A stretch of 64,000 nucleotides of DNA from CAVTJL01 sp963828215. Its GTDB lineage: Bacteria; Pseudomonadota; Alphaproteobacteria; Geminicoccales; Geminicoccaceae. The position numbers and the translations under genes are program-made. Where the stretch lies: assembly GCA_963828215.1 (NCBI GenBank), contig CAWHFO010000065.1:130598-194597 (forward strand). The letters run 5' to 3'. Of this stretch, positions 38,438 through 45,680 are shown piece by piece. Under the pieces are notes generated by a model that had not been told where the DNA came from, ran no database searches, and saw only the letters and a list, made by a program, of their open reading frames with translations. Position 1 is the stretch's first letter. The number at the start of each line of letters is the position of its first letter.

Positions 38438-39426
38438 TTATGCATGAACCGGAAGCCGGACCGCCCCCCTGATGTCCTCATAGCGATGGAGGTTGAGCGA
38501 GTACCACTGCGCGATCGCTGGCAATTCAGTCGCCAAACGGCGCTTCGGCGCCCAACCGAGCGCTCCAATTCGACTCCAATCTACAGCGTAGCGCCCATCG
38601 TTAAAGGGCCGGTCCCTCACGAAGGAGAGATGTTCGTCGGGCTCTAGACCAAAGAGCCGGCAGATCATCTCGGCTACCTCTAGAGTAGTGTATTCCTCAG
38701 ATGTGCCTATGTTGTAGCAGGTACCTAGCTCCCCCTTTCTTATAAGAAGGTCAACAGCATCTGTAAGGTCCCAGGCAGAGAGATAGTGGCGGACATTGTG
38801 TCCTGGTCCATGGATGGCTAGGCGGCGACCCATCATCAGGGTGAGGAGAAATTTCGGGATGATTTTCTCGGGGTATTGCCGAACCCCAAAGATATTATTC
38901 GCGCGTAGGATAATGACTGGGAAGTCAAAGGACATACGATAGCCATTAATGATCATCTCGGCTGCGGCCTTTGACGCCGAGTAAGGATTCGTTGGCCGGA
39001 GCAGAGTGTCCTCTTTCGCGTGTCCCGTCAATACTTCGCCGTAGACTTCGTTCTTGTGCTAACATGGATAAACTTCTTGACGCCAGCTCGCCGGCTAGCT
39101 TCGATCAGGCAGTGTGTACCGGCGACGTTTGTCTTAGTGAACTCGTATGAATTGCCAAAGGAATTGTCAACATGGCTCTCGGCGGCGGCATGGATTACGA
39201 GGTCGGCACCGTTGACGGCTCGCTCAGACGTGCTGGGATCAACGATATCGCCCACGATCAGCTGGACCCGCCCGTCGTCCATCAGGTGCAGGATGTTGCG
39301 AATATCTGCCGCATAGGTCATCTTGTCGAGCACGACGATCAGGGTTCGAGGATACAAGAATGCAAGGCGCTCGACGATTTGAGAACCGATGAAGCCGGCG
39401 CCGCCTGTCACAAGTATTCTTTCCAC
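38438..39426 (-). CDS. dTDP-glucose 4,6-dehydratase family protein, one frameshift
   Basis: The enzyme makes dTDP-4-keto-6-deoxyglucose, a precursor of deoxyhexoses such as rhamnose. The start is GTG 39426, 7 nt after AAGGAG. RILVTGGAGFIGSQIVERL is the NAD site, and AAESHVDNSFGNSYEF and HVSTDEVYG (spanning the frameshift near 39030) follow. The second part has PTNPYSASKAAAEMIINGY with the catalytic Tyr-x3-Lys, IPKFLLTLMMGRRLAIHGPG and NIGTSEEYTTLEVAEMI. It is the only gene of the island on the minus strand. Confidence 0.85.
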
Positions 39427-40024
39427 CGGAAATCTCCTTGGCACAGAAGCGAGAGTGCGTGGGTTCGATAGGGGAGATATTTAGCACGGGCTTTCGCAGC
39501 TGGCAACGGCTGATGACGCGACGGGCGATGGGCGGACCTCTTATCCCTCCCATCGGGGGTAGGTGCAACGGACGCTTCCCCCGAGGGTCGCGGAGCCGGG
39601 ATATACGAGCACGGGCCGGGGAGGGCGCCATGGGTATCCCGGGGAAGGATGAGCGCATGTGGGTGGGCTCGGACGGCTGCGGTTCTTAGTGAACTGGACT
39701 GAGTGCGCTCGTTAGGATTGACCCGATGGGATAAGGGCGCTGTAGGGCTCTTTCTAGCTCGGCTTGTAGAACGGGGGTCGAGGCGTTGACGGCTGAGGCT
39801 AGGGAGGAGAGGGGAGGGGAGGGGGAGGCTTGGGTTGTGTCGAGATTTGCTGATGGTACGCGTGCGCCCGAAGGAGCCCTATCGACGACTGTTGGAGCAG
39901 CGGTCGGGTCCACCGATCGGCGTAGAGAGCAAGGAGTGCTCGACTATAAGGTGGCTTCGACAGACTGGGGCTGGCAGAAGACAGAGTTGACAGCGTGTAG
40001 GCTGTTGGGGAGTGGGGAAGCGTT
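39427..40024. other. Region without a recognisable gene, end of polysaccharide island
   Basis: About 600 bp of mixed composition. The track from 39690 to 40020 is unusually G-rich on the plus strand (runs such as GAGGGGAGGGGAGGG near 39805), unlike the neighbours. Short open frames do not resemble proteins. I see no promoter I would defend except that the divergent start at 39426 needs one. Confidence 0.4.
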
Positions 40025-40830
40025 GTGCGTTCTCTAGTATGGCCTAAGATCTGGCGGCGGGTAGGTCGGGTCCGTGCGAGGTTGGTGGTGGCGCCGCTGT
40101 TGGCTCGGATCCTATCGGGCCGATCATGTTCACGAGTCTCCGTGCTTGCCTACTTACATGGCGAGATATTTAGGTCCGAGATCAGGGCCCTTTTGAGAAG
40201 ATGTACCTTCGAATGCTGCATAGTAGAGGGTGCCACTCTCAGCGGTCTTGAGAATCCGAATGGGACACGCGCAGGCGAGCAGTTTCGAGCGTTCCTGAAG
40301 GAGGCCCAGGGTAAACTCCGCCCATGCCGTGCTGTTACTTTTGGGCGAGGTTGACGTGGGCTTTGTAATTTGGTGGCGGGTTGAGGAGTATGGTGGTGAG
40401 GTCAGCAAATACGTTGGCAATGCCATCGAGAACTATTTGGGTCTATATATGCAGCCAAGGATGTGTCGCCGCGCGTGGTCGTAATTAGCTGTCCACTTCC
40501 GACAATTGGCGACGGCTTGCTCGTGGGCGATGTCGCTAACGCGAGGAGTGGTATTGGCGCCATTAACTGGAGAGAACACGTCTCACACGACAGTTCAATG
40601 ATTCTATGGAAAGGGCCTGCGGCGAGAGAGGCGTTTTGTATTTGGGCTCGATTTCCGATGTTGTGGAACAGATGGTCTTGTATCGGAGTACTATCGGGAC
40701 CGAATTAGAGGAGATCATCATTATCACGAGGCAAAATTAATGCGGAACTGGAGCAATGGCGCTTAGGCCATGTTTGGAGGAGATTGGTCGGATGCGGGTA
40801 TAGGATGGCCGAAGAAGTTACTTATGCTGT
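40025..40830 (+). pseudogene. Conserved polysaccharide-cluster protein, SGNH-hydrolase-like, many indels
   Basis: Across shifting frames the sequence gives VEGATLSGLENPNGTRAGEQ, then LGEVDVGFVIWWRVEEYG, then VVVISCPLPTIGDG, VANAR, ERACGERGVLYLGLD and GDHHYHEAKLNAELEQWRL. This order (a GATxxGLxNPN segment, LGEVDxGFviW, a PLPTI segment and a DHH near the end) matches a conserved protein I associate with EPS clusters and SGNH-type hydrolases; the C-terminal D-H-H fits their catalytic Asp-x-x-His region. At least six shifts are needed. Both ends are uncertain. Confidence 0.4.
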
Positions 40831-40918
40831 ATGGGCTGAGAAAGCAAGCGCGCGGGTCAGGTCTTGCAAATGCGCATGCCGCCCGCTAGGATGCCGGTGC
40901 ATGGAGAGGAGGTTCGTC

Positions 40919-41501
40919 ATGGAGCCCGCCGTCCATCATCCGCCGCTGCACGACGTCGACGCGTTCCTCGCCTGGGTCGAGGTGCAGCCGGAGCGCTACG
41001 AGTTCGTCCGCGGCCGCCTCGTCATGATGGCCGGCGGCAGCGAGACGCAGAACGACATCCAGGTCAACCTCCTGGCCGCGCTCAAGGCACGGCTGCGGGG
41101 AGGCCCGTGCAAGCCCAACGGCAGTGACCTCATGGTCCGCATCGACGACCGCACCGGCAGGTTCCCGGACGCGAGTGTCACCTGCGGCCGGGAAGGCGGC
41201 AACCGCATCAGCGCCCCCGTCGTGATCTTCGAGATCCTCAGGCCCTCGACCGAGGCGGACGATCGCGGGGAGAAGCGCCGCGACTACCAGCGGCTCGGAT
41301 CGCTCCGCCACTACGTGCTGCTCGCGCAGGGCGCCGTCCGCGCGGAGCTTCTGCACCCGGACCGAGCGCGGATGGCTGCTCCAGGAGTTCGAGGGGCCGG
41401 CGGCCGAGCTGCCGCTGGAGGCCGTGGGCGTCGCCTTGCCGCTGGCCGAGCTTTATGATGGTGTCACCCTGGCGCCGGGCGGTACACCGCCCGCGGCCTG
41501 A
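40919..41501 (+). CDS. Uma2-family (DUF820) restriction-endonuclease-fold protein, one frameshift
   Basis: Uma2 proteins have a PD-(D/E)xK nuclease fold and unknown substrate. The start ATG 40919 follows GAGAGGAGG. Visible features are YEFVRGRLVMMAGG, RFPDASVTCGR (the PD step), VVIFEILRPSTEADDRGEK (the ExL...ST step) and YQRLGSLRHYVLLAQ. Near 41365 the frame must shift to end WLLQEFEGPAAELPLEAVGV ... GGTPPAA at 41501. It is followed directly by a long REP element and promoter cassette, as is the second Uma2 gene in the window. Confidence 0.83.
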
Positions 41502-41583
41502 ACGCGCCCCCTCCCTTCATCCCCGCGATGAGCCTGTCCTCGGGGCCGCTGCGCGGAACCCGGGGAGGGATCCATCTCTCCCC

Positions 41584-41618
41584 TTGACGTCAAGGAATAA
41601 ATACCGTATTCTGCTGTC
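41584..41618 (+). promoter_or_regulatory. Promoter with palindromic -35, start codon 6 nt after -10
   Basis: TTGACG (41584-41589), a 17-bp spacer and TATTCT (41607-41612), followed by 6 nt and GTG (41619). The -35 lies inside the perfect palindrome CCTTGACGTCAAGG. Transcription would start at or very near the GTG, so the mRNA would be leaderless. The same design occurs at 42602, 44764 and 62520. Confidence 0.65.
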
Positions 41619-41720
41619 GTGAGCCAGGACTCCGCCCCTTTTCCCTCGCCCATCGCGTGGAGCCGCGCCGCGCGGGTCATCGCCCGTGGCACGCCGCTGT
41701 TCGACGTGGCGGCAGCTGGG
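41619..41720 (+). pseudogene. Truncated 5' copy of the 42638 gene
   Basis: The GTG and the following 34 codons (SQDSAPFPSPIAWSRAARVI ... DVAAA) match the start of the gene at 42638 almost exactly. Similarity then stops, and the frame runs on into unrelated residues that overlap the 3' end of the toxin gene. This is a 5' fragment left by a duplication or insertion event. Confidence 0.75.
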
Positions 41721-41733
41721 ACCCAGGAGTGGC

Positions 41734-42174
41734 CTACTGTTCCGTTCGGCCTACGAGTCCGGCCTGCCGGCGCCGCGCGCGCTCCAGGAAGCGGTCACGC
41801 ACGACAGTGAATAGTGCTGGCGGGAGGAAGCCGTAAGCCGCGCTTTCTGGCCCCTTGCCCGGCACGAGGCGCAGATCCGGGCCGGGCCAGGTGAAGGCGT
41901 TGGCCTCGCTGACGATGATCCAGGAACGGTCTTCGTCCAGGCCGAGCCGCCGCTTCACGGGGATCGGAATCTCGACCGCATCCGAATCCGCGGCCGCCGC
42001 CGAATGCGTGACGGGTAGAACGTACACGCGCGTCTCGCCTTCCGCATCTTGGTGGGCGAGCACGACCGCGCAAGGCCGATCCTTGGCGCCCTCGTCCTTG
42101 CCGGCGAGAGCCTCGCGTCGCCAGAGATAAGCGTATCGAATGACGAGGCCGGGTTCAGGGGTCGGCCAGCTCAC
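41734..42174 (-). CDS. PemK/MazF-like toxin of a type II toxin-antitoxin pair
   Basis: The 146-residue product has PEPGLVIRYAYLWRREALAG, then KDRPCAVVLAHQDAEGETRVYVLPVTHS and GLDEDRSWIIVSEANAFTWPGPDLR, resembling the PemK-like toxin group whose members are RNA endonucleases. The N-terminal G-x-V-I-x-Y and the RPCAVV strand are the common PemK elements. Its ATG overlaps the antitoxin stop (ATGA), giving the usual antitoxin-first order. It is flanked by 206-bp direct repeats. Confidence 0.78.
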   Translation of the reverse strand: MSWPTPEPGLVIRYAYLWRREALAGKDEGAKDRPCAVVLAHQDAEGETRVYVLPVTHSAAAADSDAVEIPIPVKRRLGLDEDRSWIIVSEANAFTWPGPDLRLVPGKGPESAAYGFLPPALFTVVRDRFLERARRRQAGLVGRTEQ

Positions 42175-42434
42175 GGCTTCCAGCCGGCCAGCTCGGTGTC
42201 GAGGTGAGCGTGCTCGGCCGGCACGTCCGCTCGCCCGATCAGCTCGAGCTCGGCCAGGGTGAGGTCCTCCGCAGCGATCGCCCGACGGTCTCGGCGCTTC
42301 AGCCGGCTGTACTCATCGGCCGACAGCAGCACGAGCCGGTCCCGTCCGTTCTTGGTGATGGTCACGGGCTCGCTGAGCGCCCGGTCGGCGAGCGACCCGT
42401 AACGCTTGATGAACTCTGCCGTGCTCACGCGCAT
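42171..42434 (-). CDS. Phd/YefM-like antitoxin
   Basis: The 87-residue product opens MRVSTAEFIKRYGSLADRALSEPVTITKNGRDRLVLLSADEYSRL, the Phd/YefM DNA-binding fold with the characteristic PVTITKNGR and LLSADEY elements. The C-terminus (AEDLTLAELELIGRADVPAEHAHLDTELAGW) is the likely toxin-binding tail. The start at 42434 was chosen because the residues further upstream are REP-encoded. Autoregulation by binding near its own promoter is expected from the family. Confidence 0.87.
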   Translation of the reverse strand: MRVSTAEFIKRYGSLADRALSEPVTITKNGRDRLVLLSADEYSRLKRRDRRAIAAEDLTLAELELIGRADVPAEHAHLDTELAGWKP

Positions 42435-42532
42435 GGTGCCCTCCATGGGACCTGTATGACTCGACTGATATGAGTATCTCGGAAACGCGATCAAGCAGGG
42501 GTCCGCATCGCCTCCGTGCCCTCTCCGCTCAT

Positions 42533-42738
42533 CTTCATCCCCGCGATGAGCCTGTCCTCGGGGCCGCTGCGCGGAACCCGGGGAGGGACCCATCTCTCCC
42601 CTTGACGCCAAGGAATAAAGTCCCTATACTGCCACCCGTGAGCCAGGACTCCGCCCCTTTTCCCTCGCCCATCGCGTGGAGCCGCGCCGCGCGGGTCATC
42701 GCCCGTGGCACGCCGCTCTACGACGTGGCGGCGGCGCT
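42533..42738 (+). repeat. Direct repeat copy 2: REP element, promoter and gene start
   Basis: This partner of 41515-41720 is offset by 1018-1019 bp. It contains the long REP-like element at 42536-42593, the promoter, and the 5' end of the complete gene. The offset differs by 1 nt across the promoter because this copy has 7 rather than 6 nt between the -10 and the GTG. Confidence 0.9.
42602..42637 (+). promoter_or_regulatory. Promoter with near-palindromic -35, start codon 7 nt after -10
   Basis: TTGACG (42602-42607), 17 bp, TATACT (42625-42630), 7 nt, then GTG (42638). The -35 sits in CCTTGACGCCAAGG, one base off the palindrome of the first copy. There is no room for a Shine-Dalgarno sequence, so a leaderless transcript is predicted. 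Confidence 0.65.
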
Positions 42739-43890
42739 GCGCGTGCCCGTCGAGGTGGTCGAGCGGAAGCTCGCGGACGATCCCCACTATGCCGAGCTCG
42801 TGGCCTACCGGAAGGAGCGGCGCAAGGAGCCGGAGGGGGAGCGGCTGGCGGGCATCCGCGAGGGCTTCATCGACGAGCTCGAGCATGCGCTCGACACCGG
42901 CTCGGTCCGTGGCCTCGGCTGGATGTCGCGCGAGCTGCGGCTCGGGCTCCAGCTCACGGACCTGGCCGGCAGGATGGCCTCCGCCGGAAAGCGGGGAGCG
43001 GCGGGCCGGCCCGGGACGGGCGCCGGGCCGGTTTTCCACGATTGGGAAACGCCGCAGCCGGACGACGATCCGGGCGGCCCCGACCGGCAAGGCACCCACA
43101 GTGTGCGCTTCCTGGCCTCCCTCTGCGACATCGAGTACGAGGAGTATCGCGCCGCCGGCGGGAGCCCCTATCCGGCCAGGCGGCCGCCTCTGCCCCACAA
43201 TCTGGTTCGCTTCGAGCGCGCCCAGGCCGCCATGCGCGGCGAGGCCGTGCCCGCCATGACCCCCGAGGAGCTGTGCCCCGAGCCCGAGCCCTTGCCTGAC
43301 TCCCTGCTCGACGAGCTCGAGATCCGGATCGACCGCGCGGCCGAGGCGGGCATGGCCCCTCTACATCCCCGCGAAAGCGGGGCCCAGCCCCCGCGAGCGG
43401 GGACCCATGCTTCACCTCTGCCGACCCCGACTCGGACCCCGACCTCGAGGCCGAGCGCTTGGAGGCGTTGGAGGCCCTGGAGGCGAGTGGCGGGGCTGCC
43501 GCCATGCCCGCGGCCGAGGCCGATGAGCCTGCCGGGCGAGCCCCGCCTGCCGGGCAGGAGGCTCCGCCCCGGGGAAAGAAGCCGCCCGCGAAGGTGGTGC
43601 CGGTGCGCGAGACGCCGGCCATGCTGCGCGGGCGGCTGAAGGCGCTGCTCGCCGGCACAGCACTGCCCACCACGCCCCGGGACCTCGATCTCGCCGAGGC
43701 GGTCTGCATGCTGCGCTGGCCGAACTGGCCGGGCTACCAGGGATGCGAGGACCTCTGGAAGGTCGAGGACGCCCTGCGCGGCCTGCCGCCCGTCGGCATC
43801 GACACGCTGCACCGCCTCGCCGCCAACCCCCGCTGGGGCCCCCGCGGCGCCGTCCTCCAACGCCTCCCCCTCTGGGCCCAGGCGCCCTGA
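42638..43890 (+). CDS. HTH/terminase-small-subunit-like protein, interrupted by a REP element
   Basis: The N-terminal 130 residues (SPIAWSRAARVIARGTPLYD, then DDPHYAELVAYRKER, then EGFIDELEHALDTG and MSRELRLG) look like a helix-turn-helix followed by a helical bundle. They share the pattern DDPxxxxLVAxYRE...ExxLDxG...KExRLG with the gene at 61711-62484, so the two are paralogues. REP-type sequence lies inside the coding region at 43364-43408. Before it one frame is used; after it another frame carries DPDSDPDLEAERLEAL and a conserved-looking end (LAEAVCMLRWPNWPGYQGCEDLWKVEDALRGLPP) to 43890. The function is unknown; small terminase subunits are one resemblance. Confidence 0.6.
43364..43408 (+). 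repeat. Double REP-like hairpin inside a coding region
   Basis: CATCCCCGCGAAAGCGGGGC followed at once by a second arm set, CCCCGCGAGCGGGGACCCAT. It lies within the gene 42638-43890 at the point where its reading frame changes, so the insertion has probably split or extended that protein. Another short copy lies at 43895-43918, immediately after the stop. Confidence 0.75.
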
Positions 43891-43936
43891 CCTACATCCC
43901 CGCGAAAGCGGGGACCCACGCCCCACCCCGCCCGCC

Positions 43937-44130
43937 TCATGTAGGCCGAAGGCCGATAGGCCCCCGGGAACGGCCTCAAGTAGGCCGAAGGCCGGTAGGC
44001 CCCCGGGAACGGCCTCGAGTAGGCCGAAGGCCGATAGGCCCCCGGGAACGGCCTCATGTAGGCCGAAGGCCGGTAGGCCCCGGGAACGGCCTCATGTAGG
44101 CCGAAGGCCGATAGGCCCCTGGGAATCAGC
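43937..44130. repeat. Five tandem 39-bp palindromic units
   Basis: Units start at 43937, 43976, 44015, 44054 and 44092. Each contains TAGGCCGAAGGCCGATAGGC (GAT or GGT variants) and then CCCCCGGGAACGGCC. The GGCCGAAGGCC core is self-complementary, and unit 4 is one base short. The last unit overlaps the stop of the minus-strand gene at 44126. The tandem hairpins could end transcription or stabilise the 3' end. Confidence 0.9.
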
Positions 44131-44509
44131 CCCCTCGGGCCGCCGACCGGCGACCCGAGGGGACGAGGATCGGGGCTGGCGTCAGCGCCATGGGTTCCGG
44201 CCCCGGGTCGTGCGGTCCCCCATAGTCCTGCACCAGCCGCACCTGCACGCCGCGCAGATTGTTGGCCGTCACCATGAGGAGCGCCCGGCGGCTCTCGCCC
44301 ACCGGCCCCTTGTCGGTCGGGCTGGGCGTCCGCGGCTCGGTCCCCAGGAACACGAGGTCGCCCACCCGCACGGACTGGTTGGCGGTGGTGAAATAGCCCG
44401 GCTTCAGCACCTCGCCGATCCGATCGGTGGTGCTGTACGTCCACACCATGAACCTCTTGTCGCCCTGCGCCTCGAACCCCTCGCGGAACGTGCTGAGATC
44501 GACCGGCAT
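44126..44509 (-). CDS. Hypothetical protein, 127 residues
   Basis: I do not recognise a family. The product begins MPVDLSTFREGFEAQGDKRF and contains MVWTYSTTDRIGEVLKPGYF and NQSVRVGDLVFLGTEP, a small beta-rich protein of the sort seen among phage or accessory genes. The start is well supported by AGAAGGAGA 5-6 nt upstream, and a promoter lies at 44537-44566. Its 3' end runs into the tandem palindromic repeats. Confidence 0.6.
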   Translation of the reverse strand: MPVDLSTFREGFEAQGDKRFMVWTYSTTDRIGEVLKPGYFTTANQSVRVGDLVFLGTEPRTPSPTDKGPVGESRRALLMVTANNLRGVQVRLVQDYGGPHDPGPEPMALTPAPILVPSGRRSAARGG

Positions 44510-44536
44510 GACTGTCTCCTTCTGTCGCCTCCCCGC

Positions 44537-44566
44537 TCGATAGTCGAGCGCCCGCACCCCTGTCAA
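44537..44566 (-). promoter_or_regulatory. Promoter of the 44509 gene
   Basis: On the minus strand TTGACA (44566-44561), an 18-bp spacer and TATCGA (44542-44537) lie upstream of an AGAAGGAGA ribosome-binding site and the ATG at 44509. Unlike the cassette promoters, this one has a normal leader of about 27 nt. Confidence 0.5.
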
Positions 44567-44730
44567 ATAAAGGCATTTTAGATGCTTTTGACGCCGTATT
44601 TATTTTGTCCCTGCGATGGCCTGCGCAAAATGTCACCCTCCGACTTGATCGGGGGGTCAGGTGCCCGGACGAAGAGCCCGAACCCGGCCCCGCCACCACC
44701 CCCACACCTCCCATCCTCCCCACCCCCGCT

Positions 44731-44880
44731 CGTCCCCGCGAAAGCGGGGACCCATCTTGCTCCTTGACATCAAGGAATAAATACCTTATCACTGCGCCCG
44801 TGATCCAGGAGCCTGCCCCTTCGCCCGGGAGCCCGGCGCCTTGCCCCTCGGCGGCGCGCGTCATACTGTTCCCTCGGCCC
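44731..44880 (+). pseudogene. Third, decayed REP-promoter-gene cassette
   Basis: A short REP hairpin (44731-44754) is followed by TTGACA (44764-44769), 17 bp, TATCAC (44787-44792), 7 nt and GTG (44800). The promoter spacer TCAAGGAATAAATACC is identical to that of copy 1, and the -35 lies in TCCTTGACATCAAGGA, a 16-nt near-palindrome. The gene start (GTG, then IQEPAPSPGSPAP...SAARVI) resembles the 42638 protein for about 25 codons and then degenerates just before the Uma2 gene. Confidence 0.6.
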
Positions 44881-44948
44881 TGTTGTATCAGGTGGTGCCA
44901 GGGCGGGGCGGCCACGGTGGCCCGGTATGGCTACGGACGGGTGCGGCG

Positions 44949-45533
44949 ATGGGCGGTTCGGCACGGCAGGCGGCGAGGTCGATGACGGTGGCCGAGTTCA
45001 TGGCCTGGCCCGGCTGGGCGACGAGCGCGCGCCGCCATGAGCTGATAGGCGGCGCCATGCGGGCGATGAACCCGCCGCGGGCGCGGCACGCCGAGATCGT
45101 CCAGAACATCGCCCGCATCGTCGAGCGGCAGCTGCCGCCGCCGTGCCGCGCCTATTACGCGGGCGCCGGCGTCGCGCGCTCGGAGACGGACCGGACCTGG
45201 CGCGAGCCCGATCTGGTCGTGACCTGCGTGCGGCCGCATCGGGACTTCATCCGTGAGCCGCGGCTGATCGTCGAGGTCCTGTCGCCGTCGACGGAGCAGG
45301 AAGATCGGACGGCGAAGCTCGACTTCTACGAGACGCTGCCCTCTCTCGAGATTGTCCTGCTCGTCTGGCAGGACGAGCGGCGGGTCCGCCTGCGGCGCCG
45401 TGACGGCGCGGATTGGCAGGATCACGACCTGGTGGGCGCCGGCACCGTCGAGATGCGCCCCCTCGGGCTCACGCTGGCACTCGATGAGATCTATGCCGAT
45501 CCCTGGGCCGACCTCGCCGAGCCCGACGCCTGA
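44949..45533 (+). CDS. Uma2-family restriction-endonuclease-fold protein
   Basis: This 194-residue protein carries MTVAEFMAWPGWATSARRHELIGG, REPDLVVTC (the PD step), PRLIVEVLSPSTEQEDRTAKLDFY (E-x-L-S-P-S-T, the nuclease signature) and ETLPSLEIVLLV. It is intact, in contrast to the copy at 40919. The chosen ATG is the nearest to the conserved region; a few residues before MTVAEF may belong to the decayed cassette upstream. REP hairpins follow the stop. Confidence 0.86.
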   Translation: MGGSARQAARSMTVAEFMAWPGWATSARRHELIGGAMRAMNPPRARHAEIVQNIARIVERQLPPPCRAYYAGAGVARSETDRTWREPDLVVTCVRPHRDFIREPRLIVEVLSPSTEQEDRTAKLDFYETLPSLEIVLLVWQDERRVRLRRRDGADWQDHDLVGAGTVEMRPLGLTLALDEIYADPWADLAEPDA

Positions 45534-45546
45534 GCGCGCTCATCTT

Positions 45547-45608
45547 CATCCCCGCGAAAGCGGGGATCCATCTCTCCTCCGCTCATCCCCGCGAAAGCGG
45601 GGACCCAT
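45547..45608. repeat. Two short REP hairpins between Uma2 and O-antigen ligase genes
   Basis: CATCCCCGCGAAAGCGGGGA elements at 45547-45571 and 45584-45608, both in plus orientation and ending GGATCCAT or GGACCCAT. They occupy the space where a terminator for the Uma2 gene would be expected. Confidence 0.85.
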
Positions 45609-45680
45609 CGCTCCCCTGGCCTCGGCCCGCCTTTGCCGTTAGAACCCGCCTTGGACATTTCTCATCCGGAGCGGAGCCCC

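Larger units (their letters stand above)
41515..41720 (+). repeat. Direct repeat copy 1: REP element, promoter and gene start
   Basis: About 206 nt at 41515-41720 are nearly identical to 42533-42738. The block contains, in order, the long REP-like element (41518-41574), the leaderless-type promoter (41584-41612) and the first 34 codons of the gene that is complete at 42638. The two copies flank the PemK/Phd toxin-antitoxin pair. Confidence 0.9.

Noticed and set aside
43937..44130. The five 39-bp units considered as a CRISPR array
   Set aside because: The units are adjacent, with no unique spacers between them, so this is a tandem repeat.
43734..44915. A 393-codon minus-strand frame containing repeated AYRPSAYMRPFPG residues
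   Set aside because: The repeats are the 39-bp DNA units read as protein. The frame runs through REP elements and promoters, and the real gene here is 44126-44509 in another frame.
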